Below, piece after piece: positions 46,056 to 52,758 of a DNA stretch of 64,000 bases. The notes beneath the pieces were generated by a model. The model had not been told where the DNA came from. It searched no databases and saw only the letters and a program-made list of their open reading frames with translations. The stretch comes from Agromyces sp. SYSU T00194 (GTDB lineage: Bacteria; Actinomycetota; Actinomycetes; Actinomycetales; Microbacteriaceae). The stretch is from assembly GCF_040496035.1 (NCBI RefSeq), contig NZ_JBEPJZ010000001.1, forward strand, positions 1,302,001 through 1,366,000, in the 5' to 3' direction. Both the position numbers and the translations under genes were made by a program. Numbering within the stretch: position 1 is the first letter of the stretch; every line of letters starts with the position of its first letter.

Positions 46056-46075
46056 CGGATGCCCCGGGGCATCCG
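46056..46075. repeat. 20-bp perfect GGATGCC palindrome upstream of thioesterase
   Basis: CGGATGCCCC meets its own complement head to head. It covers the expected -35 zone of the promoter at 46084. The same sequence recurs downstream of the gene at 46710-46729. Confidence 0.9.
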
Positions 46076-46083
46076 CCCTGCCC

Positions 46084-46089
46084 TACAGT
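46084..46089 (+). promoter_or_regulatory. Leaderless-type -10 box
   Basis: TACAGT, then 6 nt, then GTG at 46096. Confidence 0.5.
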
Positions 46090-46095
46090 GCACCC

Positions 46096-46662
46096 GTGCA
46101 CATGTTCTTCCGGACCCTCCTCCACCTCGCCTGGTTCTCCCGCCGCAAGCAGGGCCTCGGGCACTACGACGTCGCCCGCACGAACTTCATCACGCTGCCG
46201 ACCGACCTCGACGTCAACTGGCACATGAACAACGGCGTGTACTTCTCGATCATGGACGTCGCGCGCTTCGACATGCTCGTGCGCAACGGCGTCTGGAAGA
46301 TCTTCCGCGACCGCGGCTGGTACCCGGTGGTCGTCGCCGAGACGCTGTCGTTCCGCAAGTCGTTGAACCTCTGGCAGCGGTTCACGATCGAGTCGCGCAT
46401 CCTCGGCTTCGACGACAAGGCCGTGTACGTCGAGCAGCGCTTCGTGCGCCCCGGCCCCGACGGCGAGCCCGAGGTGTACGCGAAGGGCTACATCCGCGGC
46501 CGGTTCCTGAAGAAGGGCGGCGGCACCGTCTCGGTCGCCGAGCTGATCGAGGCGATCGGCGAGGTGCCCGAGGAGATGGTCGTGCCCGAGCGCCTGCTCG
46601 AGTGGGGCCAGGGCGTGTCGCTGCCGGCCACGCGCGCGGCGGCGCCGTCGGTCTGGAGCTGA
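46096..46662 (+). CDS. Acyl-CoA thioesterase-like hotdog-fold protein (4HBT)
   Basis: A 188-residue hotdog protein. TLPTDLDVNWHMNNGVYFSIMDVARFD is the 4HBT motif, with Asp and Asn/His near the catalytic helix, and later strands AETLSFRKSL and VEQRFVRPG complete the fold. This sub-branch (THEM6/YbgC-like) is widespread in actinobacteria with unproven substrates. GTG 46096 is chosen because TACAGT lies at leaderless distance; ATG 46102 is the alternative. The stop codon lies in the first copy of a 16-bp tandem repeat. Confidence 0.8.
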   Translation: MHMFFRTLLHLAWFSRRKQGLGHYDVARTNFITLPTDLDVNWHMNNGVYFSIMDVARFDMLVRNGVWKIFRDRGWYPVVVAETLSFRKSLNLWQRFTIESRILGFDDKAVYVEQRFVRPGPDGEPEVYAKGYIRGRFLKKGGGTVSVAELIEAIGEVPEEMVVPERLLEWGQGVSLPATRAAAPSVWS

Positions 46663-46702
46663 CGCGGCCCGGAGCTGACGCGGCCCGGAGCTGACGCGGC
46701 CC
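46655..46702. repeat. Three tandem 16-bp repeats spanning the thioesterase stop codon
   Basis: GGAGCTGACGCGGCCC occurs three times without interruption. TGA triplets at 46660, 46676 and 46692 fall in all three forward frames. Confidence 0.95.
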
Positions 46703-46705
46703 GGC

Positions 46706-46733
46706 CGAGCGGATGCCCCGGGGCATCCGCTCG
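46706..46733. terminator. 28-bp perfect palindrome, likely bidirectional terminator
   Basis: Arms of 14 bp (CGAGCGGATGCCCC and complement) with no spacer, between the convergent thioesterase and AI-2E-family genes. As RNA it would form a stable hairpin with a minimal loop. It contains the same core as 46056-46075. Confidence 0.65.
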
Positions 46734-46736
46734 CGG

Positions 46737-47858
46737 CTAGCTGAGCTCCTTCTTCGGCACGACCACCTCGCGGATGATGAGGAGGATGCCCGCCGCGATC
46801 GGGATGGCGACCAGCGCACCCGGCAGGCCGGCCAGCGTGCCGCCGGCGAGGGCCGCGATCAGCACGAGCGAGCCCGGGATCGACACGGCCTTGCTCATCA
46901 CGCGCGGGGTGAGGATGTAGGCCTCGACCTGCATGTAGATGAGCATGAAGATCAGCACGATGATCGCGGCGGTCGGCGAGACGAACAGCGCGACGATCGT
47001 CATGGCGATGGTCGTCAGGATCGTACCGATCAGCGGGATGAGCGTGATCAGGAACGCGACCGACGCGATGACGATGGCGTACGGCACGCCGACGATGATC
47101 AGCAGGATGAGGCTGTAGGTCGCGTTGAAGAACGCGAGCACGACCATGCCGCTGAGGTAGCGGCCGATCGAGTCCATGATCCGCTCGGCGTAGCCGACGA
47201 CCGTCTCGCGGTGCGACTTGGAGATCAGCGAGTAGCAGGCCTGCTTCATCGTGTCGAGCGTCGCGATGAAGTAGATCGACAGGATGAAGATGAAGAATCC
47301 GGTCGAGATCGCGTTCACGACCGTGCCCGCCACCTGGAGTGCGCCGCCGCCGACGGTCGCCCAGGTGTTGGGATCGGTGATGATGCCCAGGAGCCAGTCG
47401 TAGGCGCCCGAGATCGCGCCGCCGGTGAAGTCCTCCACCGCCAGGTACCAGTCCTGCTGCTGCACGTCCTCGACTGCCTGCGGCAGCCCCTGGATGAACT
47501 CGACCGACTGCGTGACGATGATCGGGATGAGCAGGAGCAGCATGCCCGCGACGACGCCGACGAACAGCAGGATGACCGTGACGATCGCCCAGCCCCGCTT
47601 CATGCCGCGTCGCTGGAACCAGCGGATGAGCGGGTCGAGCCCGAGCGCGACGAAGATCGCCGCGAAGACCGAGAAGATCACCGACGACAGCCCGAGGGCG
47701 GCCTGGGCGAGGAAGAGCGCCAGCAGCACGCCGAGGGTCGCGACGAACGCCCACCGGAACGGATGGTTGCTCATCACGCTCACGACGGGACGCGCGCGCG
47801 ACATCACCTCGGGCTCGGTCACTTCACTGGCGTCGGTGCTGCGACGAGGCTTCCTCAT
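46737..47858 (-). CDS. AI-2E family transporter
   Basis: A 373-residue membrane protein with about eight helices and the PerM/TqsA architecture. There is an N-terminal pair of helices (WAFVATLGVLLALFLAQA and SSVIFSVFAAIFVALGLDPL), an extracytoplasmic helical domain (~110-165), and the C-terminal core with LITLIPLIGTILTTIAM and QVEAYILTPRVMSKAVSIPG. Members include AI-2 exporters but also sodium-lithium antiporters, so the substrate is open. A ~30-residue charged N-terminus is cytoplasmic. The start ATG has TAGACT 6 nt upstream, indicating a leaderless transcript. Confidence 0.88.
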   Translation of the reverse strand: MRKPRRSTDASEVTEPEVMSRARPVVSVMSNHPFRWAFVATLGVLLALFLAQAALGLSSVIFSVFAAIFVALGLDPLIRWFQRRGMKRGWAIVTVILLFVGVVAGMLLLLIPIIVTQSVEFIQGLPQAVEDVQQQDWYLAVEDFTGGAISGAYDWLLGIITDPNTWATVGGGALQVAGTVVNAISTGFFIFILSIYFIATLDTMKQACYSLISKSHRETVVGYAERIMDSIGRYLSGMVVLAFFNATYSLILLIIVGVPYAIVIASVAFLITLIPLIGTILTTIAMTIVALFVSPTAAIIVLIFMLIYMQVEAYILTPRVMSKAVSIPGSLVLIAALAGGTLAGLPGALVAIPIAAGILLIIREVVVPKKELS

Positions 47859-47864
47859 GGCGCC

Positions 47865-47870
47865 AGTCTA
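47865..47870 (-). promoter_or_regulatory. Leaderless-type -10 box
   Basis: TAGACT on the minus strand, 6 nt before the ATG at 47858. Confidence 0.5.
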
Positions 47871-47878
47871 GGGGTGGG

Positions 47879-48382
47879 TCACACCGATTCCGCGGGAACC
47901 ACCAGCCCCTTGTAGTAGTCGACGTAGCTGTCGCCGTAGTGGTCCCAGCCGGGGGCCTCGCCGCCCGTGACCGCGGCCCGCAGGGCGTCGAGGTAGTGGT
48001 CCCACACAGGACCGATGCGCGCGGCCTCACCGGGGTCGCGCAGCCGCTGGCCGAGGGTCAGCGCCGTGCGGCCGCCCTTCTCGGTGAGGTGGCAGTAGAC
48101 GCGCACCTCGTCGGCGCCCATCCCCACGTCGGCGGTGAACCGGTGCGGCGCCTCGAACTCGAGGACGCTGGCGTACTCCCAGTCGGAGTTCGCGCCCGAG
48201 GTCAGCACGAACCGCACGCCGCCGGTGCGTGGATTGCCGGTGTACGTGCCGATCCACTTCTTCATCTCGCTGGGCTCGGTGAGCGTGAACCAGACCTTCT
48301 CGATCGGCGCTGCGAAGAGCCGGTCGAACAGCAGGTACAGGCCGTCGGGCCGGTTCGCGAAGTGGCCGGTGGGGTTCGTCAT
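47879..48382 (-). CDS. SRPBCC/AHSA1-like domain protein
   Basis: A 167-residue START-like fold. Blocks are RLFAAPIEKVWFTLTEPSEMKKWIGTYTG, the usual opening strand-helix, then RFVLTSGANSDWEYASVLEFEAPHRFTA and GGRTALTLGQRL, with a C-terminal helix (VWDHYLDALRAAVTGG). Members bind hydrophobic ligands or act as Aha1-like cochaperones. ATG 48382 follows GGAGGTC, and TAGGCT near 48416-48421 gives a short leader. It lies 20 nt upstream of the AI-2E gene's own promoter on the same strand. No functional partner is evident. Confidence 0.8.
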   Translation of the reverse strand: MTNPTGHFANRPDGLYLLFDRLFAAPIEKVWFTLTEPSEMKKWIGTYTGNPRTGGVRFVLTSGANSDWEYASVLEFEAPHRFTADVGMGADEVRVYCHLTEKGGRTALTLGQRLRDPGEAARIGPVWDHYLDALRAAVTGGEAPGWDHYGDSYVDYYKGLVVPAESV

Positions 48383-48538
48383 GATGACCTCCAAACGAGA
48401 CCTCGTCGTCGATTCCAGCCTATTGCGGCGGGGCCCGCGGGGCCAGAGATTCCGCGGCGAGTACGGCCGCCGATCGTGCGCCCGGAGCGAACGGACGCCG
48501 CCGCGTCGCGGGGTCGCGGCCGGGGCGCCCGTGCCCGC

Positions 48539-48544
48539 TAGGAT
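48539..48544 (+). promoter_or_regulatory. Leaderless-type -10 box
   Basis: TAGGAT, then 7 nt, then ATG at 48552. Confidence 0.5.
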
Positions 48545-48551
48545 CGGGGGC

Positions 48552-48914
48552 ATGAGCCAGCGCAACCAGTCCGACGAGCACGCCCTCGACATCACGAGCG
48601 GCCGCTCCGGCTGGTGGGGTGCCTTCGCCGGAGTCATCGCCATGGTGTTCGTCGCGGTGCCGCTGTCGGCCGCGATCGGCCTCGCCACGCACCCCGCGAC
48701 GCAGACCCTGTTCAGCGGCGAGCGCATCACCGGCGCCTCGCAGGCGGGCTACTCGGCGTTCTGGTGGATCGTCGCGATCGTGCTGCTCGCGCTCCCGTTC
48801 GGCATCGGCTTCCTCATCGCCAGGGCGTCGTCCCGCGCCCTCGCCGTCGTCGGCGCGATCGTCGTGCTCTTCGTCATCGCCGTCATCGTGCTGGGGCAGC
48901 TCTTCGTCTTCTAG
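48552..48914 (+). CDS. Hypothetical membrane protein
   Basis: A 120-residue protein with three predicted helices (WWGAFAGVIAMVFVAVPLSAA, AFWWIVAIVLLALPFGIGFLIA and ALAVVGAIVVLFVIAVIVLG) and an extracytoplasmic loop GLATHPATQTLFSGERITGA. No family is recognised. It is a single gene, divergent from the SRPBCC gene and convergent with the oxidoreductase; a GGATGCCCC motif follows the stop. Confidence 0.65.
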   Translation: MSQRNQSDEHALDITSGRSGWWGAFAGVIAMVFVAVPLSAAIGLATHPATQTLFSGERITGASQAGYSAFWWIVAIVLLALPFGIGFLIARASSRALAVVGAIVVLFVIAVIVLGQLFVF

Positions 48915-48969
48915 GTTCCGACGGGCCGAGCGGATGCCCCCGGGCCGACCGCTCGCGCTCGCTGTCGGT

Positions 48970-50529
48970 TCAGCCCGCGAGCGCCTCGACCACGGCCATC
49001 GCGGCGTTGTGCCCGCCGATGCCGGAGACTGCGCCGCCGCGCACGGCGCCTGATCCGCACATGAGGATGCGCGGATGCGCGGTGGCCACGCCCCAGCGCT
49101 CCGCCGGGGTCGACGCCGGGTCGCCGTCCTCCCGCCACGGCCACGAGAGCGGCCCGTGGAAGATGTTGCCGCCGGGCATCGCGAGGGCGCGCTCGAGGTC
49201 GCGCGTGGTCTTCGTCTCGATGCACGGCCGGCCCGAGGCATCCGTCGCCAGCAGCGACTCGATCGGCTCGGCGAGCACCGAGTCGAGCGAGTCGAGCACG
49301 GCCCGCTCGGCGGTGCGGCGCAGCTCGTCGTCGCCGAGCGCGTCGACCAGGCGGTCGGGCACGTGCAGGGCGAAGACGGTGAGCGTGTGCGCGCCCGACG
49401 CGGTGAGCTCGGGCGAGAGGATGCTCGGGTCGCTCAGGGTGTGGCAGTAGACCTCGCACGGCATCGGGTCGGGCAGGCGGCCGGCGGATGCGGCGGCGTA
49501 GGCGGCCTCGAGCTGGGTGGCGGTCTCGTTGACGTGGAGCGTGCCGCCGAACGCGGCCTCGGGGGACACCGACGTGTCGCGCAGGCGCGGCAGACGGGTG
49601 AGCAGCAGGTTGACCTTGAGCTGGGCGCCCTCCGGGCGCGGGGCGGAGTCGGGCTCGCCGAGCAGGCGGGCGAGCACGTGCGGGGCCACGCCGGAGAGCA
49701 CGGTGCCCGCGGTGACGGTGTGTTCGACGCCGGCCTGGGTGTAGCGCACGTCGCCGTCGGGCGTGATCACCGTGGCATCCGCCCCCGTCACCAGCGTCGC
49801 GCCGGCCGTGCGCGCGGCCCTCGCGAGCTCGCCGCTCACCGCGCCCATGCCGCCGACCGGTACGTCCCAGTCGCCGGTGCCGCCGCCGATCACGTGGTAC
49901 AGGAAGCAGCGGTTCGCCTCGAGCGCCGGATCGCTCGTGCGCGTGAACGTGCCGATCAGCCCGTCGGTCTCGACGACGCCGCGCACGAGGTCGTTCGAGA
50001 AGCGCGACGCGACGGCCTCGCCGAGCGGGCGGCGCACGAACTCGTCCCAGACGCGGGCGTCGTCGACCATTCGGCGCACCTCGTCGCGCGTCGGCAGCGG
50101 CTCGGTGAGCGTCGGGAAGATCGCCTCGGCGAGGCGCGCGGTGTCGTCGCCGAAGCTGCCCCAGGCGAGGGCGTCGGATGCCGCGCCGATGCGGTCGAAC
50201 GCGCCGTAGCCGGCGCCGTCGCGCTCGATCAACAGGCCGCGGGTCGGGTCGTGCGGGTCGGGCGTGTACGAGGAGTGGGCGCGTCTGACCAGGCGGAGGT
50301 CGAGCCCGAGGTCGTCGATGATGCGCTTCGGGAGCAGGCTCACGAGGTAGGAGTAGCGGCTGAGCCGCGCGTCGACGCCCTCGAACGCCGGGGCGGAGAT
50401 CGCCGCGCCGCCGAGGTGGTCGTCGCGCTCGAGCAGCAGCACGTCGAGGCCCGCGCGGGCCAGGTAGGCGGCGGCGGTCAGCCCGTTGTGTCCGCCGCCG
50501 ACGATCACGACATCGTGTTCCACAGGCAT
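48970..50529 (-). CDS. Phytoene-desaturase-type FAD-dependent oxidoreductase
   Basis: A 519-residue NAD(P)/FAD-dependent protein of the CrtI/PDS superfamily. The dinucleotide-binding motif is VVIVGGGHNGLTAAAYLARAG with LLERDDHLGG. The C-terminal FAD contact is MCGSGAVRGGAVSGIGGHNAA. The middle contains the PVGGMGAVSGELARAA segment common to carotenoid desaturases and isomerases. No other carotenoid genes are present, so this may act on another polyene or amine substrate. ATG 50529 has TACCCT 6 nt upstream (leaderless type). Confidence 0.85.
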   Translation of the reverse strand: MPVEHDVVIVGGGHNGLTAAAYLARAGLDVLLLERDDHLGGAAISAPAFEGVDARLSRYSYLVSLLPKRIIDDLGLDLRLVRRAHSSYTPDPHDPTRGLLIERDGAGYGAFDRIGAASDALAWGSFGDDTARLAEAIFPTLTEPLPTRDEVRRMVDDARVWDEFVRRPLGEAVASRFSNDLVRGVVETDGLIGTFTRTSDPALEANRCFLYHVIGGGTGDWDVPVGGMGAVSGELARAARTAGATLVTGADATVITPDGDVRYTQAGVEHTVTAGTVLSGVAPHVLARLLGEPDSAPRPEGAQLKVNLLLTRLPRLRDTSVSPEAAFGGTLHVNETATQLEAAYAAASAGRLPDPMPCEVYCHTLSDPSILSPELTASGAHTLTVFALHVPDRLVDALGDDELRRTAERAVLDSLDSVLAEPIESLLATDASGRPCIETKTTRDLERALAMPGGNIFHGPLSWPWREDGDPASTPAERWGVATAHPRILMCGSGAVRGGAVSGIGGHNAAMAVVEALAG

Positions 50530-50535
50530 GGGTCG

Positions 50536-50541
50536 AGGGTA
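50536..50541 (-). promoter_or_regulatory. Leaderless-type -10 box
   Basis: TACCCT on the minus strand, 6 nt before ATG 50529. Confidence 0.45.
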
Positions 50542-50565
50542 CCCGGGGGCGATCGTTCCGCCGCT

Positions 50566-50632
50566 GAGTGTGCTCGTTCTCGCGCTCGTAGCCCCGATTC
50601 GAGGGTCCGATCGAGTCGTTTCGAGCACACTC
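50566..50632. repeat. Long-range inverted repeat in divergent promoter region
   Basis: GAGTGTGCTCG (50566-50576) and CGAGCACACTC (50622-50632) are exact complements separated by 45 nt that contain further CTCG/CGAG pairs. It lies between two divergent leaderless-type promoters. Confidence 0.7.
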
Positions 50633-50645
50633 GAGGGCGGATGGC

Positions 50646-50651
50646 TACGGT
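50646..50651 (+). promoter_or_regulatory. Leaderless-type -10 box
   Basis: TACGGT, then 6 nt, then ATG at 50658. Confidence 0.5.
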
Positions 50652-50657
50652 GAGGTC

Positions 50658-51137
50658 ATGGGTTGGCGGAGGAACCGGGTGCCACTGATGCTCGCCCTGC
50701 CGGTCGGGTCCGCGGGGGGAGTGGTCCTCGCTGTCGCCGTGTACCTGTCGTCGAATGCCGACTACCGTGCGCTGGGCGGCTGGGGTGCGTTCGGATATCT
50801 CGTCGGAGTCGGCGCAGTGCTCGGCGGGGTGACCGCGATCGGGGCGGTCGCCGGCGCGGTGCTCGCACTCCTCATCGCAGGCCGGGCCGCACGATCCGCG
50901 GGGTCGATCCTCGCCGGTTCGATCGGAGCCGGAGTCGGCGCGGCCACGTTGTGGCTCGGCATCGGCGTGGCCAGCGCGTTCGCGTCGAGCGCGGGCTCCT
51001 GGTTCGGTGTCTCCCTAGCCTTCGCGGCTGTCGCTGCACTCGTCGCGACCGCGCTCGCGGCACTGCTGCTGCGCTCGGCGACGAAGCGTCGGCGTTCACC
51101 GATCTCCGAGGCACCCGGCGGGACGCGGACCGACTGA
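50658..51137 (+). CDS. Hypothetical membrane protein
   Basis: A 159-residue protein with four helices: VPLMLALPVGSAGGVVLAVAVYL, GYLVGVGAVLGGVTAIGAVAGAVLALLI, SILAGSIGAGVGAATLWLGIGVA and SLAFAAVAALVATALAALLL. The Gly/Ala-rich spans suggest tight helix packing. The C-terminus is basic and disordered (RSATKRRRSP). No family is recognised. It is followed closely by broken genes. Confidence 0.6.
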   Translation: MGWRRNRVPLMLALPVGSAGGVVLAVAVYLSSNADYRALGGWGAFGYLVGVGAVLGGVTAIGAVAGAVLALLIAGRAARSAGSILAGSIGAGVGAATLWLGIGVASAFASSAGSWFGVSLAFAAVAALVATALAALLLRSATKRRRSPISEAPGGTRTD

Positions 51138-51168
51138 TCGTTCGACTTGCAGCCAACACGGTTGTCGT

Positions 51169-51637
51169 GTGCGACGACGCGGAATCCTCCTCGACTTCTA
51201 CGGCACGATCGTCGACGAGGAAGACGATGTCAGGCGAGTGATCTGCGAGGCGCGACGGGTCGCTCGAGTTCCTCGGGGAGTGCGACGTCCCGATCTGCGT
51301 CGTGTCGAACATCGACCGTGATGACATCGAGGCCGCGATCGCTCACCACCGCCTGCCGCTCGACACCATCGTGACGAGCGAGGATGTCGGCGCGTACAAG
51401 CCGGACGGGGCGCCTTTTCGCGCCGGACTCGCAGCGCTCGGAATCGACACGGCGGAGGCCCTGCACGTGGGCGACTCCCTCTCCTCCGACGTTGCGGGGG
51501 CCAACGCCCTGGGCATCCGGGTCGCTTGGATCAACCCGGCCGGGCGAACTCCGCCCGAGTCCGCCCGCATCGACTACGAGCTCGCCGACTTGCGCGAGCT
51601 GCTCCCGCTGGTGTCGACACGCGCGGGGCGGGACTGA
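51169..51637 (+). pseudogene. Broken HAD-superfamily hydrolase gene
   Basis: From a GTG at 51169 the frame reads VRRRGILLDFYGTIVDEEDD, a clear HAD motif I with nucleophile and acid/base Asp residues (DFYGT). Around 51250 homology moves to the next forward frame: LEFLGECDVPICVVSNIDRDD (motif II, Ser in VVSN), GAYKPDGAPF (motif III Lys) and LHVGDSLSSDVAGANALG (motif IV). Frame 1 and frame 2 differ by one base. Only ~20 residues lie between motif I and motif II, so the usual ~80-residue cap domain is also missing. A frameshift plus internal deletion is the simplest reading. A short independent product from GTG 51302 is possible but would lack the catalytic Asp. Confidence 0.7.
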
Positions 51638-51663
51638 CGGCATGGGATCTTCGCAGGCGCTGA

Positions 51664-51945
51664 GCCTGGAGGATCGCAGCAGGTGTCGCCCACATGGGCG
51701 CGCATGCGCTCGGTGCCGCAGCGTACGCCGTGCGCGCGGTGGGTCTCGCCGAGCCCGATGGCGACGCGCGTGCCGCGGAGCTCTCCTGGCAGGTGGGGCA
51801 CCTCTCGGAGCCGGCGCGGTGCGCGCTGCTGCTGCTCCCGCCCGTCGGTTCGGATCGGTCCGGCCCGCTCGGGGCCGGGCTGCTGGCGACCGGCGAGCTG
51901 GGCTCGATCATCCGAGACCTGCAGGCGGCGATCGCAACCTCGTGA
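51664..51945 (+). pseudogene. 5'-truncated fragment resembling an Imm-5-like immunity protein
   Basis: After an in-frame stop at 51661 the frame gives IAAGVAHMGAHALGAAAYAV and RAVGLAEPDGDARAAELSWQ, then HLSEPARCALLLLPPVG. The AHMGAHALGAAAYA helix and the following conserved Trp resemble the C-terminal half of small helical proteins annotated as putative immunity proteins in actinobacteria; the first ~90 residues expected are absent. An ATG at 51694 could still make an 83-residue peptide. The family call rests on memory of the motif and is weak; the lack of an N-terminal half is seen directly. Confidence 0.35.
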
Positions 51946-51947
51946 GA

Positions 51948-51996
51948 CTGTTCAATTAAGTGGTCAGTTTGCTAGACTGTTCAGAATAGTGAACAG
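51948..51996 (+). promoter_or_regulatory. Promoter and palindromic operator of the HTH-Fic module
   Basis: TTCAAT (51951-51956) and TAGACT (51973-51978), spaced 16 bp, form a likely promoter. CTGTTCA-GAATAG-TGAACAG (51977-51996) is a 7-bp-arm dyad at the expected transcription start, and a further CTGTTCA half-site lies at 51948-51954, 29 bp upstream. This is the layout expected for autorepression by the downstream HTH protein. Confidence 0.55.
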
Positions 51997-52014
51997 GGGG
52001 CGGTGACCGAGATC

Positions 52015-52755
52015 ATGAGCCGCATCACCCTGCGCGACGCGGTCGCCGGCATGCCGTTCAGCAGGAGCGAGCTCGCTCGCCGGGCCGGCGTGTCTCGCAC
52101 GACCGCGCTCACCGCGAGCGAGGACACCTCGCGTGCGCGTGTCGACACGCTCCGCGAACTCGCCCTCGCGCTCGGCTACGACGTGGCGATCGAACTCGAC
52201 CGCGCGAGCGACCCGTTGGCGGCCGCCGCGGCGCGAGTGCTGCTCGGCGATCTCGATCCGGACGAGCGGGCACAGGACCGCCGCGACCTCGACATGTGGA
52301 TCGAGCGGCTGCGACGCTATACAGGCGGGGAGCGCCTCGACCTCATCACGGAGGCGGCTCGCGTCTCCGGGCCTCGGAACCGGGCAGGCAGCATCCTGAT
52401 GCAGGGCAGGGTCGACGCAGACCGGCTCGTCTCGGTCGGTCGTGCGTCCGGCGCACGCTGGGTGCTCTCCGGTGCGGCGACGCTCGACGCGCTCGGCGCC
52501 GATGAGGCGACCACGGTCGTGCTCTGGTCCGAGGATGCTGCGGGTGTGGCGGCGCTGCTCGCGGCAACCCACCGGCGCGTACGCGTCGAGACCGCGGCGA
52601 ACCTGATCATCGCGCCCGCGCATCCGACGGTCTTCGTCGGATCGACGACGGTCGAGGACGTCGAGCTGGTGAGCCCGTTGCAGGGGATCATCGACGCCGT
52701 CGCGACTGGCGGGGTCGACCGCGAGATCGCCGAGGCGATCGCGAGGAGCTGGTGA
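52015..52755 (+). CDS. HTH-domain regulator/antitoxin-like protein (AbiEi-like C-terminus suspected)
   Basis: A 246-residue protein. Residues ~10-60 form an XRE-like helix-turn-helix (FSRSELARRAGVSRTTALTA, then LRELALALGYDVAIEL). The rest is an alpha/beta domain with GARWVLSGAATLDALG, TTVVLWSED and ANLIIAPAHPTVFVGS, ending DVELVSPLQGIIDAVATGGV. That end recalls the VSPLxxxxDL segment of AbiEi-type antitoxins, but this is only a resemblance. GGTGA at 52002-52006, 8 nt before ATG 52015, decides the start over GTG 52003. The Fic gene begins 3 nt after its stop. A regulatory antitoxin role is the best inference. Confidence 0.6.
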   Translation: MSRITLRDAVAGMPFSRSELARRAGVSRTTALTASEDTSRARVDTLRELALALGYDVAIELDRASDPLAAAAARVLLGDLDPDERAQDRRDLDMWIERLRRYTGGERLDLITEAARVSGPRNRAGSILMQGRVDADRLVSVGRASGARWVLSGAATLDALGADEATTVVLWSEDAAGVAALLAATHRRVRVETAANLIIAPAHPTVFVGSTTVEDVELVSPLQGIIDAVATGGVDREIAEAIARSW

Positions 52756-52758
52756 ACG

